A DNA stretch of 64,000 bases. Source: Novosphingobium sp. 9U. GTDB lineage: Bacteria; Pseudomonadota; Alphaproteobacteria; Sphingomonadales; Sphingomonadaceae. Under the pieces are notes generated by a model. The model did not search any database, was not told the DNA's origin, and saw only the letters and a list, made by a program, of their open reading frames with translations. Numbering within the stretch: position 1 is the first letter of the stretch; every line of letters begins with the position of its first letter. This document shows positions 42,059 to 50,120 of this stretch, in pieces. The translations under genes were made by a program, and so were the position numbers. Where the stretch lies: contig NZ_LR732504.1 of assembly GCF_902506425.1 (NCBI RefSeq), positions 1-64,000 on the forward strand, in the 5' to 3' direction.

Positions 42059-42301
42059 TTAGAGCATGATCATCTGCAACTGTTCCCCCTCCCGGCCGGT
42101 TGGGATTGGGGGTGGGGGAGCGATGCCGCCAGGCAGCGCGTCCACGCTGGCGTGGGGTACACTCACCTCCCGACCTCCTCCCTCAAGAAAGGAGGAGCAA
42201 ATCGCGCAATCGAACGAAATCTTGCATCAGGAGGAGCCGCTTACTCAAACACCGCCAGGGCCGAGCTTGTCGAAGCCGCCAGCCGCCCTCCCGCTTTACC
42301 T
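42059..42301. other. gene-free spacer with degenerate repeat fragments
   Basis: With the repeat before it, this makes about 380 bp without a convincing gene. It holds pieces of palindromic elements (CCCCCTCCC/GGGGGTGGGGG near 42084-42120, CCTCCTCCC/GGAGGAG near 42174-42196) and GAGCTTGTCGAAGCC, a common repeat word. I see no coding signal or promoter. Confidence 0.6.
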
Positions 42302-42604
42302 CTACCCCCGCGTCAGACGCGAGCGATTGGCCCGCACGCGCTGGCGGTAGTGGTCGATCGTCCGTCCCGCCACCTGGCTCAGGTCGGTGCCGAAACGGCC
42401 GGTTGCAAGCGCGGCAGCAAGGTCGACTTGCGCCCGCCACTTCTCTTCCACCATGCGCACCGCCTCGCGGTTGGCCGAGTCGCCGCCTTGGGCTAGGCGG
42501 GCACAGCGCAGGCCGATGACCCAGCTCGCCTCGACGCCGAGCCACCAGGCCTGCGTAGCGACCAGCGGCCAGGCGAATGCGTCGTCGGTGCCGCTCTTGG
42601 CCAT
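42302..42604 (-). CDS. uncharacterised small helical protein coupled to response regulator
   Basis: A 100-residue protein, not assigned to a family with certainty. W-P-L-V-A-T-Q-A-W-W-L-G-V-E-A-S-W-V-I-G forms a Trp-rich amphipathic first helix, then a second helix with R-M-V-E-E-K-W-R-A-Q-V-D-L-A-A-A-L, and a basic C-terminus H-Y-R-Q-R-V-R-A-N-R-S-R-L. Phasin-like or regulator-binding roles are both conceivable. The ATG at 42604 overlaps the receiver-protein stop (TGATG); a GTG at 42607 is the alternative. The overlap implies a stoichiometric link to the upstream signalling pair. Confidence 0.6.
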   Translation of the reverse strand: MAKSGTDDAFAWPLVATQAWWLGVEASWVIGLRCARLAQGGDSANREAVRMVEEKWRAQVDLAAALATGRFGTDLSQVAGRTIDHYRQRVRANRSRLTRG

Positions 42605-42975
42605 CACCCGTTCGCCGCCTGGCGCGAACCGTTGCGTGCGTACTTGATGGCGCGGGCGATCACCGCGGCGGCGCTGGCCGGCTTGGCAACCAGTTCGGCG
42701 CCGAGCGCGCGCACCGTCTCGTCATGCCGGTCGAGGTCGCCGGAGTGCAGCAGGTAAGGGATGCGCCGCTCGTCCAGCGCGCGCGCGACCGGCACGCACG
42801 TCTCGCCATCCTTCAGCGTCACGTCCAGGATTGCGCTGTCGACCGGCTTCGCATCGAGGATCGCCAGCGCCTCGCTGACGCTGGAGGCGCACAGCGCCTG
42901 GCACCCTTCGTCCTCCGCGGCGAACTCCAGGTCCATCAGGATCAGCGGCTCGTCCTCGAGCATCAGGATGTTCAT
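42604..42975 (-). CDS. single-domain response regulator (receiver only)
   Basis: A 123-residue CheY/Spo0F-type receiver with no output domain. L-E-D-E-P-L-I at the start supplies the acidic pocket, Asp51 in A-I-L-D-V-T-L-K-D-G is the phospho-acceptor, S in L-L-H-S-G-D the switch residue, and K in V-A-K-P the conserved Lys. Standing 34 bp after the LOV-HWE kinase on the same strand, it is the natural phosphorylation target. Output must run through protein partners, possibly the small protein translated from the overlapping next gene. Confidence 0.88.
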   Translation of the reverse strand: MNILMLEDEPLILMDLEFAAEDEGCQALCASSVSEALAILDAKPVDSAILDVTLKDGETCVPVARALDERRIPYLLHSGDLDRHDETVRALGAELVAKPASAAAVIARAIKYARNGSRQAANG

Positions 42976-43009
42976 GCCGCGCGGCCTCTTGGGGTTGGAG
43001 CGTGTCCGC

Positions 43010-44098
43010 TCATGCCGGGATCACGATGGTGGCTTCGAGGCCGTCGCTGTGCCATTGCCGCGTCATCGAGCCGCCGCCGTGGCGAAGCATGCGATCGACG
43101 ATCTGGCTGCCCGTGCCGCGCTCTTCGGGCGGTGTGGGGATATGCGGACCATCGTGCTCGCGCCAGCGCACCATGAGCTTGCCCGGATCGTCGCCCTTGG
43201 TCTCGCGCCAATCCACTTCGACGCGGCCCCCGTCCTGCGACCAGGCGCCGAACTTGGTGGCATTCGCGGCCAGTTCGTGCAGCACCAGCCCGACCACCGA
43301 GACTGTCGCGAAGTGGACGCGCAAGCCGTTGCCCAGGAACTGCAGACGCTCCTTGTCGGCGTCGTAGGGCGCCAGGATCGCGCGGATCGCCGGGCCGATC
43401 TCGATCGTGCCGCTGAACGCCTCGTCCAGCGTCGTCTCGTAGGCGCGGCCGAGCGCCTGGATGCGCCCGTTGATCTCCGCCGCTTCCTTGGGGATGCCAC
43501 GCACGCGACCCGTGATGTTTACGATGCCGGAGATCACCGCGAACATGTTCTTGATGCGGTGCGACAATTCGCGCGCCATGATCCGGGCGTGGCGCTCCTC
43601 GGCCCGCGCGGCACGCACTTCCGAGACGTCCCACTGGCTGCCGAAAAAGAACGCCAGGCTGCCGTCGGAACGGTAGATCGGCCCCAAGTGCAGCGCGTTC
43701 CAGAACGTCGTGCCATCCTTGCGGTAATTCAGCAGCTCGACCACCACGACGTCCTCGGACGCGAGCGCGGCGCGGATCTTGTCGACCTCTCGCTGGTCGG
43801 TGTCGGGTCCCTGGAGCAGCCGGCAGTTCCTGCCGATGACCTCGTGCTCTTCGTAGCCGGTCAGGTTGCGGAATGCGCGATTGGCAAAGACGATCGGAAT
43901 GTCGGGCTGGTGCGGGTCGCACAGGCACACCGCCATGCGCGTCTGCGCCATCGCCTGCTCGAACAGCACGCCCGACGCCTCGAAGAAGCTGTCCTCGGGG
44001 AGTTGGGAGCCGCGCGCCTCGCCACCTGGGTTGTAATGCGATTGATCCGCATTCCACCCTGGCCGGACACTCGAAGTCACATCATCATCGTGCGACAT
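43010..44098 (-). CDS. LOV-domain blue-light sensor histidine kinase, HWE family
   Basis: A 362-residue soluble kinase. An N-terminal LOV domain (about 45-160) carries G-R-N-C-R-L-L-Q-G with the adduct-forming Cys92, N-Y-R-K-D-G-T-T-F-W-N and the flavin Gln in F-F-G-S-Q-W-D-V-S. The kinase part has the phospho-acceptor His180 in R-E-L-S-H-R-I-K-N-M-F, H-E-L-A-A-N-A-T-K-F-G-A, and W-R-E before D-G-P, the marks of HWE/HisKA-2 kinases. Expected to bind FMN and respond to blue light. The start at 44098 is preferred to an ATG at 44143. It leads an operon with a receiver protein and a small unknown protein. Confidence 0.92.
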   Translation of the reverse strand: MSHDDDVTSSVRPGWNADQSHYNPGGEARGSQLPEDSFFEASGVLFEQAMAQTRMAVCLCDPHQPDIPIVFANRAFRNLTGYEEHEVIGRNCRLLQGPDTDQREVDKIRAALASEDVVVVELLNYRKDGTTFWNALHLGPIYRSDGSLAFFFGSQWDVSEVRAARAEERHARIMARELSHRIKNMFAVISGIVNITGRVRGIPKEAAEINGRIQALGRAYETTLDEAFSGTIEIGPAIRAILAPYDADKERLQFLGNGLRVHFATVSVVGLVLHELAANATKFGAWSQDGGRVEVDWRETKGDDPGKLMVRWREHDGPHIPTPPEERGTGSQIVDRMLRHGGGSMTRQWHSDGLEATIVIPA

Positions 44099-44211
44099 CG
44101 ATCGCCCTTGCACTCCATCCGCGGCACCATGCCCGGGTTCCACAATGCACGTTCAAGCCCGGAGTTCCCCGCATTGCCCTTTGGTGCGCTGCAACTGCGA
44201 AGGAAGCGTCG

Positions 44212-44541
44212 TCATACACCGACCAGCACGTCGCCGCCCTCTACCCGCACCGGGTAAGTCTGCAAGCCGGACTTGGCCTTCATGCCGATGATCCAGAGCC
44301 GCGGATCGCGCTCGATCTCACCCGTGGCTAGGTCGAACCGCGCCTTGTGCAGCGGACAGACGGTCGCCCGATCCTCAAGCTTGCCGCGGCACAAGTTGAA
44401 ACCCAGGTGCGGACACCTGCGCTGGGTGGCGTAGACCGTGCCGGCGACTTTCGCGAGCAGCAGCTTGTGCCCGCCCGCCTCCGCCGCCAGCGGCTTGCCC
44501 TCACTTACGTCGGCAACCGCCGCGACCTTCACGAATTCCAT
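44212..44541 (-). CDS. Rieske [2Fe-2S] ferredoxin-like protein
   Basis: A 109-residue stand-alone Rieske protein: R-R-C-P-H-L-G and, about 18 residues later, V-C-P-L-H-K-A-R-F provide the two Cys and two His that ligate the cluster. Length and the absence of a signal peptide match soluble ferredoxin subunits of ring-hydroxylating or nitrite-reductase systems. No oxygenase or reductase gene is adjacent, so the partner is unknown. It is divergent from the OsmC gene. Confidence 0.9.
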   Translation of the reverse strand: MEFVKVAAVADVSEGKPLAAEAGGHKLLLAKVAGTVYATQRRCPHLGFNLCRGKLEDRATVCPLHKARFDLATGEIERDPRLWIIGMKAKSGLQTYPVRVEGGDVLVGV

Positions 44542-44664
44542 CGCATGCTCCCGTCAGTCGCGCGATGATGCCTTGCCGGCGGCATCGCTGTCCATAGCTG
44601 TCGGCAAGACCGGCTCGGCCGACCCGTCCCGAACCGAAACTCTCACTTGCAAGGATGACCCAAG

Positions 44665-45090
44665 ATGACCGTCAACACCGCCACTGCTCGCTACGAAGGC
44701 CTCGGCAAGGAAGGCAAGGGCCATGTCACCAGCCGCTCGGGCGTGATCGACGCACCTTACGGCTTTGCCACCCGCTTCGAGGACGCGCCCGGCACCAACC
44801 CCGAGGAGATGATCGCCGCCGCCCACGCCAGCTGCTTCACCATGGCGACCAGCTTCGCGCTCGCCAAGGCCGGACACACAGACGGCTCGCTGGAGACCGA
44901 GTGCAAGGTGACGCTGGTGCCCGCAGACGGCGGCTTCAAGGTCACCAAGTCCGAACTCGCGCTGAAGGGCAAGGTCGCCGGGCTGTCGCAGGACGAATTC
45001 GAGGCGATCGCGGCGGAGGCCAAGGCCGGGTGCCCGATCTCCAAGCTGCTCAACTGCGAGATCACGCTGGCGACTTCGTTCGAGAGCTAA
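44665..45090 (+). CDS. OsmC-family peroxiredoxin
   Basis: A 141-residue OsmC/Ohr family thiol peroxidase. The first active Cys is in A-A-A-H-A-S-C-F-T-M-A and the second in A-K-A-G-C-P-I-S-K; both are present. The G-T-N-P-E-E-M-I motif precedes them. Such proteins reduce organic hydroperoxides using dithiols. Osmotically or oxidatively induced in relatives. A hairpin follows the stop at 45097. It is divergent from the Rieske gene; both may share redox regulation, though no operator is evident. Confidence 0.92.
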   Translation: MTVNTATARYEGLGKEGKGHVTSRSGVIDAPYGFATRFEDAPGTNPEEMIAAAHASCFTMATSFALAKAGHTDGSLETECKVTLVPADGGFKVTKSELALKGKVAGLSQDEFEAIAAEAKAGCPISKLLNCEITLATSFES

Positions 45091-45096
45091 GCTTCG

Positions 45097-45126
45097 GGCG
45101 CCTCCCTACTGTGGTGGGGAGGTGCC
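45097..45126 (+). terminator. hairpin after osmC-like gene
   Basis: GGCGCCTCCC and GGGAGGTGCC make a 10-position stem (one G-T pair) just past the stop. No T-run follows. The CCTCCC/GGGAGG core resembles repeat-family arms, so it may double as a repeat remnant. Confidence 0.5.
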
Positions 45127-45179
45127 GCACCGTCGCGGGTAGGCTCCGACAGGCTCAGCCCACAACGTTGCGGCACAGC

Positions 45180-45632
45180 TCAGTGCTTCACTTGCGTAAA
45201 CCGCTTGCTATCCGTCCACCCGCAGCCCTGACGCACCTCGCTGGCGATCCGCAGCGTCACCGAGAACGGAAACCGCCGGTCCGACATGCCGTCGCTGCAG
45301 GTGCCCGGCGTCACCGTCATGTCGAAGGCCTGCCCATCCAGCGTGCCGCTCAGCCCCAGCCCGTTGCGGCCGGCGAAACGCGACACCGCCAGCTTGGTGC
45401 CTTCCGGCTTGGCGGGGGTGGTGTAGGTCAGCGAGCCCTCGTGCGCGCTGCCGCCCCAGAACGGTTCGGTGCCGACGAAGTGCAGCGTATCCTGCGGGGC
45501 GATTCCACTGAAGGGCTTGGACGAGTCGCCATCGCCCGGAACGCCGCCGTTGTCCTCCCCTCGCCGCGCATGACAGGCGGAGAGCGCTGCCAGCGCGATC
45601 AAGGACAGGGCGGCGGTTCGCAAGGTGGTCAT
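45180..45632 (-). CDS. COG3650-like lipoprotein
   Basis: A 150-residue lipoprotein with lipobox A-L-S-A-C (Cys20). The central V-G-T-E-P-F-W-G-G motif is the hallmark of a family of small envelope proteins of unknown function, joined by T-Y-T-T-P and V-T-P-G-T-C-S-D-G-M-S-D-R-R-F-P-F-S-V, with paired Cys near the end. The start at 45632 removes a basic leader. It lies 10 bp after the DUF72 gene on the same strand, likely in the same transcript. Confidence 0.8.
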   Translation of the reverse strand: MTTLRTAALSLIALAALSACHARRGEDNGGVPGDGDSSKPFSGIAPQDTLHFVGTEPFWGGSAHEGSLTYTTPAKPEGTKLAVSRFAGRNGLGLSGTLDGQAFDMTVTPGTCSDGMSDRRFPFSVTLRIASEVRQGCGWTDSKRFTQVKH

Positions 45633-45642
45633 GCCGCGCGCC

Positions 45643-46416
45643 CTAGCACTCGGCCGGCGGCACCGCATCCCCTCCGAGCGCGGCGATCAACGCCTGCGCC
45701 GCAGCGGGTGCGCGCTCCTTCGCGCCGGAGATGAAGAAGGCGTAGACCTCACGCCCGTCTTTCGCCCACCCTCTTGCCCGATCGGCCCACTCGGTGATCT
45801 CCTGCGGCGGATAGCCGGTGGCCTCTTCGGCACGACATCGCTGCAGGCGGGCGTAGACGAATGGGCCATCGTCTCGCGCGAAGTCGGCGAACTTCTCGCT
45901 CTCGCTTACCACCACGGCAACGCCCGCCGCCTTGGCAAGCGCGTAGAAGGCCGGATCGTCGAAGCTCTCGTGCCTGGGCTCGATCGCATGGCGCAGCGCC
46001 ACGCCCTCGTGGCTGGTGGGAAGGAGCGCCAGGAACGTTTCGATCTCGTCGGGGTCGAAGCGCTTGGTGTCGCGCAGCTGCCAGTTGATCGGGCCGAGCC
46101 GATCGCCCAGCTCCACCAGTCCCTGCCCGACGAACTTGGCGATGCCCTGTCCTGCCTCGGCAAGGTTCTTGCGGTTGGTGCAGTAGTTCGAGCCCTTGAG
46201 CGCGAAGCGGAAGCTGCCGGGCACCGCATCGCGCCACTTGGCGAAGGTCGCCGGCTTCTGCAGGCGGTAGGCAGTGGCGTTGATCTCGGTCGCAGTGAGA
46301 TGCGCGCCGAGGTAGGCGAGCTCGCGCGCGTGCGCCAAGCCGGCGGGGTAGAAGGTGTCGCGCCACGGCTCGTACACCCAGCCGCCGACGCCGATGCGGA
46401 TCGATCCATGAGGCAT
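45643..46416 (-). CDS. DUF72 family protein
   Basis: A 257-residue TIM-barrel-type DUF72 protein. It opens I-R-I-G-V-G-G-W-V-Y-E-P-W-R-D-T-F-Y-P, the family's strongest motif, followed by T-E-I-N-A-T-A-Y-R, F-R-F-A-L-K-G-S, and near the end V-Y-A-R-L-Q-R. The function is not known; some members have been linked to nucleic-acid or sugar chemistry. The start at 46416 removes an upstream extension lacking the motif. It is transcribed toward the COG3650-like lipoprotein. Confidence 0.88.
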   Translation of the reverse strand: MPHGSIRIGVGGWVYEPWRDTFYPAGLAHARELAYLGAHLTATEINATAYRLQKPATFAKWRDAVPGSFRFALKGSNYCTNRKNLAEAGQGIAKFVGQGLVELGDRLGPINWQLRDTKRFDPDEIETFLALLPTSHEGVALRHAIEPRHESFDDPAFYALAKAAGVAVVVSESEKFADFARDDGPFVYARLQRCRAEEATGYPPQEITEWADRARGWAKDGREVYAFFISGAKERAPAAAQALIAALGGDAVPPAEC

Positions 46417-46565
46417 GGTTGGGGCATGGCACGGCGGGGTGGCAGGCACCAGCGCCCAGCCGCACGAAATGACCAATGTTAATCCGCAAGCCCGGAACAC
46501 CCGCGCCACAAACGACGTTCAAGCGACACAAACACACAGGACTCATCAGCACAGGGCAATGTCCG

Positions 46566-47129
46566 ATGACCAAGAGCGACAAGGCGAAGGCACTCCGGCT
46601 TACCGGCGGCATCATGGGCGGCGGCCTCGTCGCCGGAATGCTCATGGCGCTCGCGATCCCCACCACGATGGCACACAAGGGCGAGACTCTGCGCGATCTG
46701 ATTGGCGTTCCCGATGCCCAAGCGGACACCACGCCGGTGCTGGCCTTCGAAGCGCCGCCTGAGGACCTGACGCCGGTGAACTGGCAGACGGCGCAACAGG
46801 AATATCCTTCCGAAGCCTACGTGACCCCGGTGGCCGATTACGGCGCCGATCTGCTCGACAATTCCGCGCCGCTGCCGGGTGAGGGCGAACCGCTCCCACC
46901 TGAATCGCTCGATGCCCCCGAGCGGCCGAGCACCGTGATCCTGGCCAGCGTCGGCGATGCGGCTGACGATTCGGCACAGGCAGCGCGCGATGCCGCCGCC
47001 GACGTGCGCCACGCGGAGAGCGCCGCAAGCGAGCCACAGCCAGCGCGGGCCGCGGCGAACGCAAGCGCGAACGCAAGCGCGCCCGTCGTCGTCACCGACC
47101 TGACGCCCGCCTCCGTCACACCCAGCTGA
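46566..47129 (+). CDS. hypothetical membrane-anchored protein
   Basis: A 187-residue protein beginning with a basic stretch (K-S-D-K-A-K-A-L-R), one hydrophobic segment (about 13-34, G-G-I-M-G-G-G-L-V-A-G-M-L-M-A-L-A-I) and a long, acidic, Pro/Glu/Ala-rich tail ending in an Ala/Ser region (A-A-N-A-S-A-N-A-S-A). The tail is predicted disordered and probably periplasmic. No family recognised. It may pair with the similarly built gene that follows at 47230. Confidence 0.6.
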   Translation: MTKSDKAKALRLTGGIMGGGLVAGMLMALAIPTTMAHKGETLRDLIGVPDAQADTTPVLAFEAPPEDLTPVNWQTAQQEYPSEAYVTPVADYGADLLDNSAPLPGEGEPLPPESLDAPERPSTVILASVGDAADDSAQAARDAAADVRHAESAASEPQPARAAANASANASAPVVVTDLTPASVTPS

Positions 47130-47229
47130 GCTGGCGCTGCGACAATGTCGCAATTGTCCGGCATTCAGCCATGCGTCAGCCGCATCGCGCTACAGACGTG
47201 CGCTGTTCGACCGGTTTGACAAGGTGCTT

Positions 47230-47841
47230 ATGGGCGCTGTGCGCTTGATGTTTTCGCTGGGTGTCGTGGGGATCGCGGCGGGGGCCTACCTCGCATTCGC
47301 GACGGTGCCGAGCTTTGCGCCTTATCAGGACCGCCGCGCGTCGGCGCCGGTCGTGCTCAGCCAGCCGATCCAGGGCGACCGGCAAAATGCGGACCTCGCA
47401 GCGCCCGCCGAGGAGCGCGGCAATGGAGTGCGTCTGCGGCCCGACTTCGAGCAAGGCACGCTGGTGCTCGAACTGCCGCGCTGGGCGCAGGAGACCGGCT
47501 CTTGGTTCGCGCTGGGACGCCGCGCCCTGCAGGACTGGAGTGGCGAGGTCGGTCCTGAGAACGGGGCAGACGGCCGTAGCTGGAACGATCGCGCTCCGCA
47601 CGGATCCCAGCGAAAAGATGATAGCGAGCCGGGCTATTCGATGCCGCGTCCACGATACGACGACGGCGGCTACGGCTATCGGTCACATGGGCAAGACGAA
47701 GCGGACGACAGTTACGCGCCGGAAGGCTGGTCAGCCGCCGAGCAGGACTGGGCCGAGCGCGGCAGCGACGCCGCCGCCGATGCCGCAGATCGCGCGCGCG
47801 AAGTCGCTCGCGACGTCCACGACGCCTTGCAGGACCTCTGA
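47230..47841 (+). CDS. hypothetical membrane-anchored, Gly/Asp/Tyr-rich protein
   Basis: A 203-residue protein with an N-terminal membrane helix (about 7-25, L-M-F-S-L-G-V-V-G-I-A-A-G-A-Y) and a short predicted globular part (V-R-L-R-P-D-F-E-Q-G-T-L-V-L-E-L). The second half is rich in Asp, Gly, Tyr and Arg and ends in a helical A-A-A-D-A-A-D-R-A-R-E-V-A-R-D-V. GTG 47224 is an alternative start. No family assigned. Membrane-bound with the tail in the periplasm or cytosol. Confidence 0.6.
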   Translation: MGAVRLMFSLGVVGIAAGAYLAFATVPSFAPYQDRRASAPVVLSQPIQGDRQNADLAAPAEERGNGVRLRPDFEQGTLVLELPRWAQETGSWFALGRRALQDWSGEVGPENGADGRSWNDRAPHGSQRKDDSEPGYSMPRPRYDDGGYGYRSHGQDEADDSYAPEGWSAAEQDWAERGSDAAADAADRAREVARDVHDALQDL

Positions 47842-47876
47842 GGCAAAGCTGTCCGTCTCGTAACTGCGCAACGAAG

Positions 47877-47917
47877 CCCCCCCCCTCCTTTGAGGCGGAA
47901 AATGGGTGGGGTTTTTC
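47877..47917 (+). terminator. possible terminator or short repeat after 47841
   Basis: A run of C (CCCCCCCCTCC) and a later GGGTGGGGTTTTT can pair across 17 bases, with a T-run following. This fits a rho-independent terminator for the preceding gene; the sequence also resembles a dispersed element, so confidence is limited. Confidence 0.5.
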
Positions 47918-47940
47918 CAACGCCGGCGTGAATGCGCCCG

Positions 47941-48354
47941 CTACAGCGTCTTCGCTTCCTCGCGCGTGATCGGGCGGATCATCTGCACGGCGCAGCGTCG
48001 AGGGCCGATCGTGCTAGGCACCACCAGCGTGACGTCAAGGCCGTCGCAGATCTGCCCTGGACCGGTCTGATCGAAGCCGATCGTCTCCGACCAGTCGATA
48101 TCGGGACACGGCCCCAGCGTCTCGAACAAGTAGCGCTGGTTCGCGCCGACCGAGACGATCACGCCGTCGCTGCCGCGCGCCTGCTTGCGCACGTGCTGGA
48201 AGCCGTTGACCTGCGAGCGGTAGAAGCACTGCCGCCCCGCGCTCGCGCCCGCCGAGGCCACGCTCGTCGGCTCGGTGGTAGCGGCACAGGCGGACAGCAC
48301 CGCTCCGCCGCCGAACGCCGCCACTGCGGCCAGGATGATCGAACGTGCGTGCAT
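47941..48354 (-). CDS. DUF6491-like lipoprotein
   Basis: A 137-residue lipoprotein with lipobox V-L-S-A-C (Cys23). Mature part: G-R-Q-C-F-Y-R-S-Q-V-N-G-F, a strand pair with V-S-V-G-A-N-Q-R-Y-L-F-E-T, L-G-P-C-P-D-I-D-W, Q-I-C-D-G-L-D-V and R-C-A-V, with four Cys likely disulfide-bonded. The pattern matches DUF6491 from memory, a small envelope family of unknown function. It is divergent from the HerA-like ATPase gene. Confidence 0.65.
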   Translation of the reverse strand: MHARSIILAAVAAFGGGAVLSACAATTEPTSVASAGASAGRQCFYRSQVNGFQHVRKQARGSDGVIVSVGANQRYLFETLGPCPDIDWSETIGFDQTGPGQICDGLDVTLVVPSTIGPRRCAVQMIRPITREEAKTL

Positions 48355-48475
48355 GGGCGTGCCTTCCGGATGTTAACTGGCTAACGGTCCGGACCATCCG
48401 AGAGTTTCCGAAAAGCTCTGGAAAACTGCGGCCTTGCGGTTCCGAATCGCTGGCACCCCGGCCTATGCGCGGGCG

Positions 48476-49930
48476 GTGAGCGCAACCATCGTCATCGGCC
48501 ATGATCCCCATGGCGGCCCGATCGAGATCGACGTCGGCGAACTGCTGGCGACGCGCTTGCTCGTCCAGGGCAATTCCGGCTCGGGCAAGTCGCACTTGCT
48601 GCGCCGCCTTCTGGAAGAGAGCGCCCCGCTGGTGCAGCAAGTAGTGATCGATCCCGAAGGCGATTTCGTGACTCTGGCCGAGGAGTTCGGCCATGTGGTG
48701 ATCGATGGCGCCGCCTATGCCGAAGCGGAGATCGGCAAGCTCGCCGCCCGCATCCGCAAGCATCGCGCCTCGGTCGTCCTTGCGCTGGACGAGCTGGAGG
48801 TGGACAGCCAGATGAAGTGCGCCGGGCAGTTCCTCTCGGCGCTGTTCGACGCCCCGCGCGAGGAGTGGTACCCCGCGCTGGTGGTGGTCGACGAAGCGCA
48901 GATGTTCGCGCCGGCTGCGGCCGGCGAGGTGAGTGAGGAGGCGCGCCGCGTGAGCCTCGCCGCCATGACCAACCTCATGTGCCGCGGCCGCAAGCGCGGG
49001 CTTGCCGGCGTGATCGCCACCCAGCGCCTCGCCAAGCTGGCCAAGAACGTCGCGGCCGAGGCTAGCAATTTCCTGATGGGCCGCACTTTCCTCGACATCG
49101 ACATGGCCCGCGCCGCCGACCTGCTGGGCATGGAGCGCCGCCAGGCCGAAGCGATCCGCGATCTCGCGCGCGGTCAGTTCCTGGGCCTTGGCCCCGCGAT
49201 CAGCCGCCGCCCGGTTGCCGTCAACATCGGCGCGGTGCGCACCGGCAGCCGCGCGGTGGTGCAGAGCTATGCCCCGCCCCCGGTCGCCAGCCAGGAAGAG
49301 CTGCACGCGCTGCTTCACGACAATCTGGCCGAGCCGGTCCGCGAAGTCGTGCGTCCTGTGCCGGTGCGGGCCGATCCCGAGGAGCTGGTCGAACGCATCG
49401 TCGCCACCGATACACCCGCGCCGCGCCGACCCGAACTGCCCGAAGTCGATCCGGCCGAGACTGAGGCCGCCATTGCCGAGATCCTCGCCGCCATGGCCGC
49501 GGAGGAAGGTTGCACCTTCCAACCTGCCGCCACGCTGTTCCAGGACTTCACCTTGCGCTGCCGCATGCGGGGATTGTCGGTGCGCGGCTTCGACGTGGTG
49601 CGCTTCCGTCGCGGCTTCGCCATGGCGGTCGCCGGCATCGAGAACCCTGCGGATGAGCGCTGGGCCGGCCTGCTGGAACTCGCGGCCGGCGTGCCCGACG
49701 ACTTGCTCGCCCCGTTCCTGCTGATCGGCCGGGCGGCGCTCGAAGGCCGCCCCTGCCCCGACGACGCCGAGCTGGCGCAAGTCTACGGCACCAGCTCGCC
49801 CCGCCGCATCCAGCGCCTGCTCGACTATCTGGAAAAAGATGGATTGCTGGTGGTGCGCACCGACTTCTCGGGCAAGCGCTCGGTTGGGCTGCCGCACCTG
49901 GGGCTCGCCACCGCCGCCGTCGAGGCGTAG
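48476..49930 (+). CDS. HerA-like (DUF87) ATPase
   Basis: A 484-residue FtsK/HerA-fold ATPase. Walker A is G-N-S-G-S-G-K-S-H-L-L, Walker B V-V-V-D-E-A-Q-M-F, and A-T-Q-R-L-A-K-L the sensor/arginine-type motif. A Glu/Asp-rich linker (about 310-350) leads to a C-terminal region with helix-turn-helix-like R-R-I-Q-R-L-L-D-Y-L-E-K-D-G-L-L. The GTG at 48476 is chosen because the protein then begins at a strand before Walker A; a TTG at 48434 is possible. Such ATPases translocate DNA or assist a nuclease; no NurA or other nuclease is adjacent. Followed by two tiny genes. Confidence 0.88.
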   Translation: MSATIVIGHDPHGGPIEIDVGELLATRLLVQGNSGSGKSHLLRRLLEESAPLVQQVVIDPEGDFVTLAEEFGHVVIDGAAYAEAEIGKLAARIRKHRASVVLALDELEVDSQMKCAGQFLSALFDAPREEWYPALVVVDEAQMFAPAAAGEVSEEARRVSLAAMTNLMCRGRKRGLAGVIATQRLAKLAKNVAAEASNFLMGRTFLDIDMARAADLLGMERRQAEAIRDLARGQFLGLGPAISRRPVAVNIGAVRTGSRAVVQSYAPPPVASQEELHALLHDNLAEPVREVVRPVPVRADPEELVERIVATDTPAPRRPELPEVDPAETEAAIAEILAAMAAEEGCTFQPAATLFQDFTLRCRMRGLSVRGFDVVRFRRGFAMAVAGIENPADERWAGLLELAAGVPDDLLAPFLLIGRAALEGRPCPDDAELAQVYGTSSPRRIQRLLDYLEKDGLLVVRTDFSGKRSVGLPHLGLATAAVEA

Positions 49931-49940
49931 AACGCAAGCC

Positions 49941-50120
49941 ATGGCCGAGATCGTCAACCTCAGGCAGGCGCGCAAGACGAAGCAGCGGGCCGATGCTGCC
50001 GCCGAGGCGGATGCCAACCGCGCCCGCCATGGCGCCTCCAAGGCCCAACGCCGCCTCGCGCGCGACGAGGCAGAACGGCTCGCCCGCAGCGTCGACGGCG
50101 CCCGGCGGGAGCCCGACTGA
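49941..50120 (+). CDS. DUF4169 small basic protein
   Basis: A 59-residue, highly charged helical protein: M-A-E-I-V-N-L-R-Q-A-R-K-T-K-Q-R is the DUF4169 hallmark, then Ala/Glu/Arg-rich sequence with A-R-H-G-A-S-K. Function unknown; its charge would suit nucleic-acid binding. It sits 10 bp after the HerA-like ATPase and overlaps the next gene by one base, so all three are probably co-transcribed. Confidence 0.82.
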   Translation: MAEIVNLRQARKTKQRADAAAEADANRARHGASKAQRRLARDEAERLARSVDGARREPD

